From contig JACKII010000001.1 of NCBI GenBank assembly GCA_020638555.1, forward strand, positions 1,294,452-1,358,451: a stretch of DNA of 64,000 nt. Reading direction: 5' to 3'. Below are positions 44,893-54,119 of the stretch, piece after piece (the first letter of the stretch is position 1; each line of letters opens with the position of its first letter). Source of the DNA: Alphaproteobacteria bacterium. Its GTDB lineage: Bacteria > Pseudomonadota > Alphaproteobacteria > Bin95. A program made the position numbers and the translations under genes. The notes beneath the pieces are model-generated. The model was given only the letters and a program-made list of their open reading frames with translations. It made no database searches and had not been told where the DNA came from.

Positions 44893-45537
44893 ATGCAAGT
44901 CCGCATCGTCGTCGTCACGCCCTTTCAGCAGAATTGCAGCGTGTTCTGGTGCGAGGAGACCATGAAGGCCGCCGTGGTCGACCCCGGCGGCGACCTCGAC
45001 CAGATCGAGGCGGCCATCGCCGCAAGCGGCGCCACCGTCGAGCGCGTGCTGCTGACCCACGGCCATGTCGACCACGCCGCCGCCGCCGGTGCGCTGGCCA
45101 AACGCCTGGGCGTGCCCATCGAAGGCCCGCATATCGGCGACAAATTCCTGATCGACGGCCTGCCGGAGCAGGCGGCGCGCTATGGCTTCGGCGACGCCGA
45201 GCCCTTCACCCCCGACCGCTGGCTGGAGCAGGGCGACACCGTCAGCGTCGGCAATCTGCGCCTGGACGTGAAGCACTGCCCGGGTCATTCGCCCGGCCAT
45301 GTCATCTACAATATCGAGGCGTTCCGGGTGGCGATCGTCGGCGACGTGCTGTTCCGCGGCTCCATCGGCCGGACGGACCTTCCGGGCGGCGACCACGACC
45401 AGCTTATCGCTTCGATCCGCACCCAGCTTTGGCCGCTGGGCGATGACATCACCTTCGTTCCCGGCCACGGCCCCGCCTCCACCTTTGCGATCGAGCGGCA
45501 GACCAACCCCTTCGTCGCCGACCAGTTGTTCCGCTAA
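44893..45537 (+). CDS. MBL-fold metallohydrolase (glyoxalase II-like, YcbL type)
   Basis: 214 residues. Zinc-site motif THGHVDHAAA (about 55-64), then HCPGHSPGHV, VGDVLFRGSIGRTDLPGG and the final PGHG. This set and short length match YcbL-like glyoxalase II relatives, which lack the C-terminal helical domain of true GloB. Preceded by TTAGGAGTTCTTA as ribosome site. Likely thioester hydrolase; substrate unknown. Confidence 0.88.
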   Translation: MQVRIVVVTPFQQNCSVFWCEETMKAAVVDPGGDLDQIEAAIAASGATVERVLLTHGHVDHAAAAGALAKRLGVPIEGPHIGDKFLIDGLPEQAARYGFGDAEPFTPDRWLEQGDTVSVGNLRLDVKHCPGHSPGHVIYNIEAFRVAIVGDVLFRGSIGRTDLPGGDHDQLIASIRTQLWPLGDDITFVPGHGPASTFAIERQTNPFVADQLFR

Positions 45538-45584
45538 GCTGGCCGCCGTCGCGTCGACAACGGAATCCGAGCCATCTGTCTTGA

Positions 45585-45691
45585 CGTCATTGCGAGTCCG
45601 CGGAGCGGGCGAAGCAATCCAAACCGGCGATCCGGCTTGGTTGAGGCGACGGCCTGGATTGCTTCGTCGCCCATGGCGCCTCGCAATGACG
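45585..45691. repeat. Palindromic intergenic element (TCATTGCGAG family)
   Basis: The ends CGTCATTGCGAG (45585-45596) and CTCGCAATGACG (45680-45691) are exact inverted repeats; inside, GAAGCAATCCA and TGGATTGCTTC also pair. This forms one long hairpin of about 107 bp. The sequence type is a widespread mobile-palindrome class in proteobacteria. It fills most of the gap between the MBL and amidohydrolase genes. Confidence 0.85.
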
Positions 45692-45778
45692 CGCGTTGGA
45701 TGGCACGACAGTTGCCGCCGTCGCCGATCGCGATAGAGTCTGCAACTGTCACACTCCCGCAGAAAGACACCCGCCCCG

Positions 45779-46756
45779 ATGATCATCGATTGCCACGGCC
45801 ACCTGCTGCCGGAAGCCCTGCTGGAAGAACTGGCCGACCGGCGGAGCGACTTCCCCTCGATCCGGGTGGAGCGCCCGGACGGCAAGTGGCAACTCGGCTT
45901 TGCCGGCGGCGCGCTGACCCGGCCGATCATGCCGCGCCTGCGCGAGACCGAGCAGCGCTTCGACTGGATGCAGCGGGAAGGGCTGGAACACCAGGTCTGC
46001 GGCGGCTGGCTCGACGCCTTCGGCTATGAACTGCCGGCGGACGAGGGCGTGCGCTGGTCGCGCCTGACCAACCACCATCTGGCCCGCGCGGCCCGCGAGG
46101 CCGGCAAGGTCACGGCGCTCTGTACCGTGCCGCTCCAGGATGGCGCGAAGGCCGCCATGGTGCTGGCCGAGGCCATGGACGAGCACGGCTTTGCCGGCGC
46201 CATGATCGGGACCCAGCCCAAGGGCCTGGGCGGCAATCTCGACGACCCGGACCTGGCGCCGTTCTGGCAGGCCGCGCACGACCGCAACGCCGTCATCATG
46301 GTCCATCCGGTATTCGACGTGACCGACCGGCGGGTGCTGGACTATGACATGGTCAACGCCGTCGCCCGCCTGAACGACCTGACCACCGCGGTCGCCCGCC
46401 TGCTGTTCAGCGGCCATCTGGTCCAGTACGACGCCATGCGCCTCGTGGTGCTGACCGGCGGGGCGGCGCTGCCCTATTGCCTGGGCCGCCTGCTGCGCAA
46501 CCACGAGAACCACCCGGAATACGCCGACCCGCGCGCCGGCTTCGAGCGGCTCTGGTTCGACAGCCTGGTGTTCGAGCCGGACGTGCTGGAATTCCTCTGC
46601 CGGCGCGTCGGCGCCGGGCGGGTGATGCTGGGCTCGGACTGGCCGTTCCCCATCGGCGACTTCACCCCGGCCAAGGTGGTCCGCGAGGCCAACTTGTCCG
46701 CCGGCGACCGCGACGCCATTCTGGGCGGCACCGCTGCCGAACTGCTGGGATTGTAA
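45779..46756 (+). CDS. Amidohydrolase, ACMSD-like
   Basis: 325-residue TIM-barrel metal enzyme of the amidohydrolase_2 family related to aminocarboxymuconate-semialdehyde decarboxylase. The zinc motif HGH is in IIDCHGHLLPE at the N-terminus; a further His is in IMVHPVFD and Asp in MLGSDWPFPIGDF. ACMSD relatives decarboxylate or hydrolyse aromatic ring-cleavage products. It is 4 bp before the deacetylase gene, so one operon. Confidence 0.85.
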   Translation: MIIDCHGHLLPEALLEELADRRSDFPSIRVERPDGKWQLGFAGGALTRPIMPRLRETEQRFDWMQREGLEHQVCGGWLDAFGYELPADEGVRWSRLTNHHLARAAREAGKVTALCTVPLQDGAKAAMVLAEAMDEHGFAGAMIGTQPKGLGGNLDDPDLAPFWQAAHDRNAVIMVHPVFDVTDRRVLDYDMVNAVARLNDLTTAVARLLFSGHLVQYDAMRLVVLTGGAALPYCLGRLLRNHENHPEYADPRAGFERLWFDSLVFEPDVLEFLCRRVGAGRVMLGSDWPFPIGDFTPAKVVREANLSAGDRDAILGGTAAELLGL

Positions 46757-46760
46757 CGCC

Positions 46761-47930
46761 ATGGCGCCGATGGACCTCTCGCCCCGCGAACTGCTGGAAA
46801 AGCTGGTGAGCTTCGACACCACCAGCCGCAACTCCAACCTGGCGCTGCTCGATTTCGTCGAGGCGTATCTGGCGAGCCACGGGCTTTCCGGCTGGCGCGT
46901 CTATGACGAGACCGGGCAGAAGGCCAATCTGTTCGTTTCCGCCGGGCCGGACGAGCCGGGCGGCATCGTCCTTTCCGGCCATGTGGACGTGGTGCCGGTC
47001 GACGGCCAGGACTGGACCAGCGACCCGTTCACCCTGACCGAGCGGGACGGCAAGCTCTATGGCCGCGGTTCGTGCGACATGAAGGGGTTCGTGGCGCTCT
47101 CGCTCTGGGCCGTGCCGCAATTCCTGAAGCGCGGCCTGAAAAAGCCGGTGCATCTGGCCATTTCCTATGACGAGGAGGTCGGCTGTATCGGCGTGCGCGG
47201 CATGCTGCACCGCCTCGCGGCCCAGGATCAGCGCCCCGGCCTCTGCATTGTCGGCGAGCCGACCGAGTTCCAGCCGGTGGTGGCGCACAAGGGCAAGTGG
47301 TCGTTCCGGGTGCGGGTGCGCGGCAAGGAATGCCATTCCTCGCTGGCGCCGACCGGCGTCAACGCGGTGGAATACGCGGCCGAGGCGGTCACCTGGCTGC
47401 ACCGCGAGGGCCGGCGTTTCGCCCGGGAAGGCACGCGCGACGAGCTCTACGACCTGGCGCACACCACGGTGCATGTGGGCACGCTGAACGGCGGCACCGC
47501 CCTCAACATCGTGCCGCAGGAGGCGAATTTCGTCTTCGAATACCGCTACATCGCCCAGGACAACCCCGACGACATCCACCAGCGCTTCCTCAAATTCATC
47601 CGCGAGGAGCTGGAGCCGGAAATGCAGGCGGTGGACCCCGCCGCCGGCTTCACCATCGAGACCATCAGCCAGATCCCCGGCCTGGAGATCGCGCCGGACC
47701 ACGAGGTGGTGAACCTGGCCCGGCAACTCTCCGGCCGCAACGACCACGCCAAGGTGGCCTATGGCACCGAGGCGGGCCTGTTCCAGGAGATCGCGGCGAT
47801 CCCCACCGTGGTCTGCGGCCCCGGCAACATCGCCCAGGCGCACAAGCCGGACGAGTATCTCGCGCTCGACCAGTTGGCCAAGGGCAAGGAATTTATGCTA
47901 AGATTGGCCGATCGCGTTTGCCGGGAATGA
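46761..47930 (+). CDS. argE: Acetylornithine deacetylase-type M20 peptidase (ArgE)
   Basis: 389 residues. Dinuclear zinc amidohydrolase that frees ornithine from N-acetylornithine. Motifs: SGHVDVVPVDGQDW, GRGSCDMKG, catalytic SYDEEVGCIG, and metal ligands in IVGEPTEF and GPGNIAQAHKPDEYL. The last block is typical of ArgE rather than DapE. The preceding amidohydrolase gene ends 4 bp upstream, so its role may instead be in catabolism of an N-acyl amino acid; this is open. Confidence 0.82.
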   Translation: MAPMDLSPRELLEKLVSFDTTSRNSNLALLDFVEAYLASHGLSGWRVYDETGQKANLFVSAGPDEPGGIVLSGHVDVVPVDGQDWTSDPFTLTERDGKLYGRGSCDMKGFVALSLWAVPQFLKRGLKKPVHLAISYDEEVGCIGVRGMLHRLAAQDQRPGLCIVGEPTEFQPVVAHKGKWSFRVRVRGKECHSSLAPTGVNAVEYAAEAVTWLHREGRRFAREGTRDELYDLAHTTVHVGTLNGGTALNIVPQEANFVFEYRYIAQDNPDDIHQRFLKFIREELEPEMQAVDPAAGFTIETISQIPGLEIAPDHEVVNLARQLSGRNDHAKVAYGTEAGLFQEIAAIPTVVCGPGNIAQAHKPDEYLALDQLAKGKEFMLRLADRVCRE

Positions 47931-47940
47931 GGCTTGGACG

Positions 47941-48930
47941 GTGGCATTCGACCGTCGCTATCTGCTGCTGCTGATTTTGCCGCTGACGGTCTATGCCCTG
48001 GTCTATGCCGTGCTGGACCCGGCGCGGCCGATGCAGGTGACCTTTCCCGTGATCGACCGGGACGCGTTTCCGACGGTGGCGGGCGAGGAAGCGCGGCAAC
48101 GCTATTTCTGGCTGAGCGCCTTCACCCTGCTGACCGCGGTGGCCCTGGGCATTGCGATGGGGGCGGCGCTGTCCGTGTGGCGGCTCGCGCCGCGGCGGGA
48201 CCGGGGGCTGGTGTTCCTGCTGATGGCCGTGGTCCTGGGCGCGGTTGCCGCCGTCGAACTCTCCGGCAGCGTCACGTCCTGGTATGTGTATCTCGGCAAG
48301 AACCTGTTCCTGTCGATCTTCCCCTATATCCGGACCGGAGAGCATGCCACCGCCATGCAGGCCTTCCTGACCGGCCAGGCGGTGATCAAGATCGCCACCG
48401 CCGCGGCCCTGGTGCCGCTCGCCGTCGGCCTGGTGCTGACGCTGTCGCGGCCGGCCGAGGGCGCCACCCTGGCCGCCCGGGCCCGTTCCCTGGCGAGCGC
48501 GACGGAGCAGCAAAAGGCGTTTTTGCGGCACGCTGCCCTGCTGTACGTGCTAGCCTTGCTGGCGGTTTGGGCCTGGATGTACTGGCCGATCCCTTTCCTG
48601 AAAGACCCGCCCGGCTCCACGACGGTCACCGATGCCTATAACGGTCTCGCCACCGGGGCGTTGTTGTTGCAGGGGGTGGCGTTCAGCATCGGCGTTGCCG
48701 CCATCTACCTGCCGCCGGCCCTGCTGCTGCGCCACCGCGCCGCCCTGCTGACCCGGCAGATCGAGGACGATCCGTCCGACGATGGCGACGAGGACGCCGA
48801 CGCGGTGCTGGCCTTCCTCTCGGTCCATCCCATCGACTATTTGCGCCAGGCGCTGGCGCTGGTGCTGCCCGCGCTGGTCAGCCTGCTGCCCTCGCTCCAG
48901 AGCATCGCCAGCGCGCTGGCCACCGGCTGA
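47941..48930 (+). CDS. Polytopic membrane protein of unknown function
   Basis: 329 residues from a GTG start, 10 bp after argE. About seven hydrophobic segments, with one at the N-terminus (YLLLLILPLTVYALVYAV) and the last at the C-terminus, and an acidic cytoplasmic-type stretch (EDDPSDDGDEDADA, about 275). I do not recognise the family. Composition and codon use look like neighbours. Probably co-transcribed with the two upstream genes. Confidence 0.7.
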   Translation: MAFDRRYLLLLILPLTVYALVYAVLDPARPMQVTFPVIDRDAFPTVAGEEARQRYFWLSAFTLLTAVALGIAMGAALSVWRLAPRRDRGLVFLLMAVVLGAVAAVELSGSVTSWYVYLGKNLFLSIFPYIRTGEHATAMQAFLTGQAVIKIATAAALVPLAVGLVLTLSRPAEGATLAARARSLASATEQQKAFLRHAALLYVLALLAVWAWMYWPIPFLKDPPGSTTVTDAYNGLATGALLLQGVAFSIGVAAIYLPPALLLRHRAALLTRQIEDDPSDDGDEDADAVLAFLSVHPIDYLRQALALVLPALVSLLPSLQSIASALATG

Positions 48931-49111
48931 GCGAGACGGCGCGGGCGCGCTCACCGCCCTTCGCCCCCATTCCCCGCCCGAGCTTTCCCGGCCGGAGCCT
49001 GCCTTTGGCAGGTGCCGAGCCGGGACCTCCCGCCGAATTCGCTCCTGCGCCGCGCGCCCTCCCGGCCCTCCCTTCCACTCCGGCCGGGACAGCGGGGCAG
49101 TGGTGCCGGCA

Positions 49112-50098
49112 TCACGCGGTGATCGCCTGCGCCCGTTCGATGCTTTTCAGCGTCTGGGCCGGATCGAGGCCCGGCCAGTGCATGCGCAGGATCACATGGT
49201 CGCCGCCGGTGGACTCCACCACGCGCGCCACCTGATCCTTCACCTTGGCGCGGTCGCCGACGATGAAATGGCTGTCGACGAAGGCGTCGAAATTCGCTTC
49301 CAGCGTATCGCCGCCGACATTCTTGTTCCCCCAGCTGGCATAGGCCTTGTATTTGTAGAGCAGGGCCGCGCGGCAGATTTCCAGCGCGTCGGCCCCGTCC
49401 GGCCCGATGAAGCACTCGCGGCAGACCGGCCGGGTCGCCGGCGCCGGCAGGCCCGCCTCGGTCCGCGCCGCGTCGTAGTCGCGCTTCAGGCTCGCCAGTT
49501 CGTCGAAGGTCTGGCTGAAGCTGGTGATCCAGGCGTCGCCGATCCGCGCCGCCCGCCGCACCGAGGCCGGCACGCTGCCGCCGACCCAGATCGGGCAGCC
49601 CTCCGGCCGCACCGGCCGCATCGACAGGCCGACATCGTCCAGATGGTAGTATTTGCCGTGATGCGTCACCCGCTCCTCGGTCCAGAGCCGGCGGATCACC
49701 TCGATGCTCTCCACCATGCGCCCGACCCGTTCGGAGATGTGGGCGCCATGGATCGCGAATTCCTCCGGCCGGTAGCCGAGGCCTGCGGTCAGCACATAAT
49801 TGCCGCCGGACAGCCAGTCGAGCGTCGCTGCCTGCTCGGCCACGAACACCGGGTTCTGCACCGGCAACAGCAGCACCGCCGGCCCGATGGTGGTGTCCGG
49901 CACCTCGGCGGTGAGGCGGGCCATCAGCGTGTGCGTGTCGAACATGCGCACCGGGTTGGTGGCGAAATGGTGCGGCAGCCAGAGCGACGAGAAACCGGCC
50001 CCCTTCGCCGCCCGCGCCTGCGCCAGCAGCCCGTCCAGCGCCCGTTGCGGGTCGCCGTCGTTGGGGAATTGCGGGTTGAGATAGAGACCGTATTGCAT
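49112..50098 (-). CDS. LLM-class (luciferase-like) flavin/F420-dependent oxidoreductase 1
   Basis: 328 residues, a luciferase-like TIM barrel that uses F420 or FMN. Blocks: MQYGLYLNPQFPN, LWLPHHFA, LLPVQNPVFVAEQAATLDWLSGGNYVLTAGLGY, and CPIWVGGSVPASVRRAARIGDAW. Start is ATG 50098. The cofD/cofE genes nearby favour F420 as cofactor, but this is not proved by sequence. The gene is isolated between two repeat-rich spacers that share the motif AGCTTTCCCGGCC. Confidence 0.85.
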   Translation of the reverse strand: MQYGLYLNPQFPNDGDPQRALDGLLAQARAAKGAGFSSLWLPHHFATNPVRMFDTHTLMARLTAEVPDTTIGPAVLLLPVQNPVFVAEQAATLDWLSGGNYVLTAGLGYRPEEFAIHGAHISERVGRMVESIEVIRRLWTEERVTHHGKYYHLDDVGLSMRPVRPEGCPIWVGGSVPASVRRAARIGDAWITSFSQTFDELASLKRDYDAARTEAGLPAPATRPVCRECFIGPDGADALEICRAALLYKYKAYASWGNKNVGGDTLEANFDAFVDSHFIVGDRAKVKDQVARVVESTGGDHVILRMHWPGLDPAQTLKSIERAQAITA

Positions 50099-50195
50099 GG
50101 CGTGGCGTTCCTCGAGGCTGGGCGTTTTGGCCAGAGCCTGCCACACTTCCCGCGCGCCGTCATGGCGAACAACCGAGCCTCCCACCCGTTTCGCC

Positions 50196-50541
50196 TTCCC
50201 GGCCTCGCGCCGGGGTCTCCCGCCCTTTCCAAGCTTTCCCGGCCCCGCGCCGGGACCTCTCCTCTTCCAAGCTTTCCCGGCCTTGCGCCGGATCTCCTGC
50301 CAGGTTCGCTCCCCCGGCCGGAAGGTCCAAGATCCCGGCTCTCCCCGGATCAAGTCCGGGGGGTCCAGAAAGGGGAGGGGAAAGCGGGGAGGCCGGGACC
50401 CGCAGCCTTTCCGGCTTTCCGGCCTCGCACCCGGACCTCTCGCGCCTTCAAGCTTTCCCGGCCTTGCGCCGGGATCTCCTACCAGGTTCGCTTCCGCGGC
50501 CCGGAAAGATCCCGCTCTTTCCCCGGACCAAGTCCGGGGTC
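50196..50541. repeat. Cluster of short GC-rich repeats in a 574-bp gene-free spacer
   Basis: The spacer 50099-50672 holds no credible gene. AGCTTTCCCGGCC followed by GCGCCGGGA(T/C)CTC occurs about four times (50231, 50270, 50451 and variants at 50196, 50412). Two longer copies run to CCAGGTTCGCT (about 50269-50311, 50450-50492). The palindromes CCCCGGATCAAGTCCGGGG (50343) and CCCCGGACCAAGTCCGGGG (50521) are related hairpins common in alphaproteobacteria. A relative (AGCTTTCCCGGCCGG) lies at 48981 on the other side of the LLM gene. Confidence 0.75.
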
Positions 50542-50672
50542 CGGCCAGGAAAGCGGGCGGGGCCGGAAAGCAAGGCAGCGGGAAAGCGGATCAGCCGGGG
50601 AAAGCGGGGAGGGACGGCTCCACTCCGGCCGGGGCGGCTTGGGGGCGGCTGCCGGGTCGACGCCGCCCGCCG

Positions 50673-51611
50673 CTAGCCCTTGTGCTCGGCAATCGCCTCG
50701 GCGAGGCGCAAGGCGATCTCCGCGACCCGGTGCCGGTCGGCGGCGGTCTGCATCAGCGTCCCGGTCACGGCGGTGGCGATCGCCAGCCCGGCGGAGTCCG
50801 CCGCATCGGCCTCGTCGATCACCAGGCCGTCGAGCCGGTCGCCATACTGCGCCACCAGCCCGGCATTGGTGACGTCCAGGCCCAGCTCGGCGAACATCTT
50901 CGCCGTCGGCCCTTTCACCGCCTGGCCGCCGATCAGCGGCGAGACCGCCACCACCGGCGCGCCCAGCCCCGTCAGCCACGCGGCCATGCCCGGCACCGCC
51001 AGGATCGGCCCGATGGAGATGAACGGGTTGGAGGGACACACCACCACCGCCTCCACGTCCCGCAACGCCCGCAGGGCCGCCGGCACCGCCGCCCGCTCCG
51101 CGTCACGGTGGGTGAAGCCGGTCACCACCGGCGCGCAGCGCTCGCGCACGAAATAGTGCTGGAAGGCCAGATCGCCATGCCCGGCCGTGTGCACCACGGT
51201 CGGCACCGGCGTCTCGCTCATCGGCACGATGCGGGTGGCGATCCCCGCCGCCTCGCAGAGCGCCGCCGTCACCGCGCTGAGCGGCTCGCCGGCACGCAGC
51301 CGCCGCGTGCGCTCCAGGTGCAGCGCCAGGTCGCGGTCGCCCAGGTTGAACCAGGTCTCGGCGCCGATCTCGCCCAGCGCGGCCATGCAGTTCCAGGTCT
51401 CGCCGGCCCGGCCCCAGCCGCGTTCGGTGTCGTTCCAGCCGGCCAGCGCATAGAACACGGAGTCGATGTCGGGCGCGATGTGCAGGCCCAGATGCTCGAA
51501 ATCGTCGCCGGTGTTGGCCACCACCACCAGGTCGCCCGGCGGCAGGATGTCGGCCAGCCCCGCCACCAGCTTGGCGCCGCCGACGCCGCCGGAGAGTGCC
51601 ACCACGGTCAT
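50673..51611 (-). CDS. cofD: 2-phospho-L-lactate transferase CofD (F420 biosynthesis)
   Basis: Joins the phospholactate (or PEP-derived) moiety to the deazaflavin Fo. 312 residues. N-terminal VVALSGGVGGAKLVAGL and NTGDDFEHLGLHIAPDID are diagnostic; later CPSNPFISIGPILAVPG and SPLIGGQAVKGPTAKM. Start ATG 51611. cofE lies 130 bp upstream on the same strand; the gap has CCCTCCCC/GGGGAGGG arms that could form a hairpin. F420 genes are patchy in alphaproteobacteria. Confidence 0.93.
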   Translation of the reverse strand: MTVVALSGGVGGAKLVAGLADILPPGDLVVVANTGDDFEHLGLHIAPDIDSVFYALAGWNDTERGWGRAGETWNCMAALGEIGAETWFNLGDRDLALHLERTRRLRAGEPLSAVTAALCEAAGIATRIVPMSETPVPTVVHTAGHGDLAFQHYFVRERCAPVVTGFTHRDAERAAVPAALRALRDVEAVVVCPSNPFISIGPILAVPGMAAWLTGLGAPVVAVSPLIGGQAVKGPTAKMFAELGLDVTNAGLVAQYGDRLDGLVIDEADAADSAGLAIATAVTGTLMQTAADRHRVAEIALRLAEAIAEHKG

Positions 51612-51741
51612 GCGTTCGCTTCCCTTTCATTCGAGCGTTTGGGCTCGGCCCTCCCCCCGGCTTCACCGCGAGTGGTCGGGGATGCCGGCGTATCGAGGGG
51701 CGAAGCATCGGGGAGGGAAGGCAGAGATGTCGCCAGCCCCC

Positions 51742-52503
51742 TCACCGGAACATGTCGTCCAGGGCGGGCCGCACCAGGGCCGCCGCCGGCAGCGGCGCGG
51801 GCTCTGCGGACAGGCCGCGGATCAGCACCGCCGGCGTGCCTTCCGCGCCTTCGCCCATGGCGACGCAGGCGGCGGCGGCCAGCTGGTCCGCGTGGCCGAC
51901 AATGGAGACTTTCAATTCCCGCCCCATCATGTCCGCCTGGCCGCGAATGTCGTTGACCGCGCGGATGCCGGCGCAGCCGATGGCGATGCCGCAGGTGCCG
52001 ATGCGCCAGGCCCGGCCGACGCTGTCGGTGATCAGCACCGCCGGCCGGGTGCCCGTCAGCCGCTCCAGCGCGCCGGCCAGCGCCTCGGCCGAGCGGTCCG
52101 GGTCCTCCGGCAGCAGCAGCACCTGGTCACCGGCGCCGTCGATATTGCTCTGGTCGATGCCGGCATTGGCCATGACCATGCCGAGCCGCTGTTCCACCAC
52201 CAGCAGGTTGTCGCGATAGCGCAGCACGTGGTTCGACTCGTCCAGCGTCACCTGTACCAGGCGCGGGTCCTTGCCGGTGCGCCGCGCCCAGTCCTCGGCG
52301 GCCGCACCGGGCGTCACCGCGTCCAGGCGGCGATAGCGCCCCTCGGCCTTGGAGACGACCTTCTGCGCCAGCGCGACCACGTCGCCCGGCTGCAGCGCCA
52401 GGCGGTTGGCGGCGAGACAGTCGGCGATCTGGCGGGCCAGATCGTCGCCGGGCTGCACGCGCGGAAAGCCGGCGAGGGTGTGATAGGTCAAGGTCGGGGC
52501 CAT
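51742..52503 (-). CDS. cofE: F420-0:gamma-glutamyl ligase CofE
   Basis: Adds glutamate residues to F420-0. 253 residues with family blocks VVALAQKVVSKAEGR, LVQVTLDESN, ANAGIDQSNIDG, LLLPEDPDRSA, VLITDSVGRAWRIGT and GIRAVNDIRGQAD. It is the stand-alone form, without the FMN reductase domain fused in actinobacterial FbiB. Start is ATG 52503. Upstream of cofD. Confidence 0.93.
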   Translation of the reverse strand: MAPTLTYHTLAGFPRVQPGDDLARQIADCLAANRLALQPGDVVALAQKVVSKAEGRYRRLDAVTPGAAAEDWARRTGKDPRLVQVTLDESNHVLRYRDNLLVVEQRLGMVMANAGIDQSNIDGAGDQVLLLPEDPDRSAEALAGALERLTGTRPAVLITDSVGRAWRIGTCGIAIGCAGIRAVNDIRGQADMMGRELKVSIVGHADQLAAAACVAMGEGAEGTPAVLIRGLSAEPAPLPAAALVRPALDDMFR

Positions 52504-52718
52504 GGGCTGCTCCTGGTGCGGGTCGGCGCATCGTTCCCTGCCGCAGCCGGTTCGGCAAGAGCGTCGCGGCCGCACCGGGCCCTTTCCGGCCCGCAAAATG
52601 CCCCCGCTACGCAAAACGGCCCGGATACCCGCAAGGTATCCAGGCCGGAGCGTGCGGGAACCGCCCGCGCCTCGAGGGGAGCCCCGCAAGTGGAGGCCGA
52701 GGCGCGGGGGAACTCGCG

Positions 52719-54119
52719 CTAGGCGCGGCGGCGCCGACGCAGGGTCATGCCCAGCCCCAGCAAGCCCGGCACCAGCAGCACGAGCGTGGCCGGCACGGGG
52801 ACGCCGGAGGCGGGAATGTTGGTGCCAATCGGCGTGATGGTGATCTGGCCGCTGCCGATGGTGTTGAACGTCACCGCCACCGGGAAGGCCATGGCATTGT
52901 TGGGGTCCAGCATCAGCGACGGGTCGATGCCCTGAACGCTGAAGAAATCGACCGGCGAGCCGAACGTGTAGCTCTCGCCCGCCATCAGGGTGGCGATCTG
53001 GGTCAGCGTGCCGCCGACGTCGATCAGCAATTCATAGCCGTCCATATCCGGCACCGTCGCCAGCGACGGCATGGTGACACTCGCGAACAACAGGTTCTGG
53101 ATCGCATAGTCGAATCCCGTGGTCACCACCGGGTCCAGCCAGAGCGGCGTATCCGGGGAGTCGACCGTGATGTCGAACACGAAGGGCGGTTCGTTGTTGC
53201 CGGGCAATAGCGGCAGGGATTCCGAACTGCCGGGCGCCGGCGGCACCGCATTGCCGAACAGGGTCTGGGTCAGATAGGTGGCCGTTTCCCCGGCGGCCAG
53301 CGAGTAGTTGTTGTTGAACGCCAGGGTGACGTCATAGGCGTTGTCGATGAAGCCGTCGCCGTTCGTGTCGCCGGCGACCGTGTCGTTCAGGGTGCCGCCC
53401 ACCGCGACCTTGTTGCCGAGACCGGAATAGGAGGAAACCTCGAACCGGCCGGGCGGGCTCTGGTCGCCGCCGTTGGCGGTGATGCCCACGAAGGTCGTGG
53501 ACTGGCTGGGGCTGTCGGCCGAATCGGTCTCGAACAGGACCTGGTTGCCGCCAAGGGTGATGATTCCGCCGCCGTCGGCGATGGATTCGTCGAATTCCAG
53601 ATCGCCGTCCAGATAGCGCTTCAGCGCGAAGCTGTTGGGGACCGAGGCGGTGTTGGTGATGCGGTAGCTCTGATTCAACTGCGAACCGATGCGCGTGCCG
53701 GAGCCGTCGAACGAGGACACCAGGGTCTGCGTCAACCGAAAGTCCAGCGAGCCGAGTTGGAAGCTGCTGGTGGCGCTGGTCGGCGAGCTTTGCTGAACCA
53801 CCAAATCCGGCAGGCCGCCGCTGCTACGGATGGAGCCCGTGGTCAGGAAGGTTCCGGGGCCGCTCAGATACACGCCGCTTTCAAAGGTCGTGCCGCTGGC
53901 GCTGGCGCTGCCGACCGGCGTGTAGAACGCGTCGCCCGTGCCGTTGCCGCCGACCGCAAGGCCGAACGAGCCGTAGCCGTCGACATCGACGGTCACGCTT
54001 CCGGGGCCGGTGCCGTTCGTCAGCGTAATCGCCTGTGCCGGTGCGGCAAGACCGATTGCGATGGCCGCGCCGATCAGGGCGCTCCTGCACATCGGTCGGT
54101 CCATGATCGGAGTTATCAT
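52719..54119 (-). CDS. PEP-CTERM/VPxPA-type exported protein
   Basis: 466 residues. Sec signal (SALIGAAIAIGLAAPAQA) and a C-terminal sorting tail: VPVPATLVLLVPGLLGLG then Arg-rich RRRRRA, the hallmark of PEP-CTERM/VPLPA-type proteins processed by an exosortase. The mature part is Gly/Ser/Thr/Asp-rich beta-structure with a calcium-like motif DTNGDGFIDN (about 295). Start taken at 54119 (MITPIMDRP). Function unknown, likely surface or matrix component. No exosortase gene in the window. Confidence 0.8.
   Translation of the reverse strand: MITPIMDRPMCRSALIGAAIAIGLAAPAQAITLTNGTGPGSVTVDVDGYGSFGLAVGGNGTGDAFYTPVGSASASGTTFESGVYLSGPGTFLTTGSIRSSGGLPDLVVQQSSPTSATSSFQLGSLDFRLTQTLVSSFDGSGTRIGSQLNQSYRITNTASVPNSFALKRYLDGDLEFDESIADGGGIITLGGNQVLFETDSADSPSQSTTFVGITANGGDQSPPGRFEVSSYSGLGNKVAVGGTLNDTVAGDTNGDGFIDNAYDVTLAFNNNYSLAAGETATYLTQTLFGNAVPPAPGSSESLPLLPGNNEPPFVFDITVDSPDTPLWLDPVVTTGFDYAIQNLLFASVTMPSLATVPDMDGYELLIDVGGTLTQIATLMAGESYTFGSPVDFFSVQGIDPSLMLDPNNAMAFPVAVTFNTIGSGQITITPIGTNIPASGVPVPATLVLLVPGLLGLGMTLRRRRRA

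Noticed and set aside
50196..50541. CRISPR array
   Set aside because: Repeats are irregular in spacing and sequence, with no uniform spacers and no cas genes.
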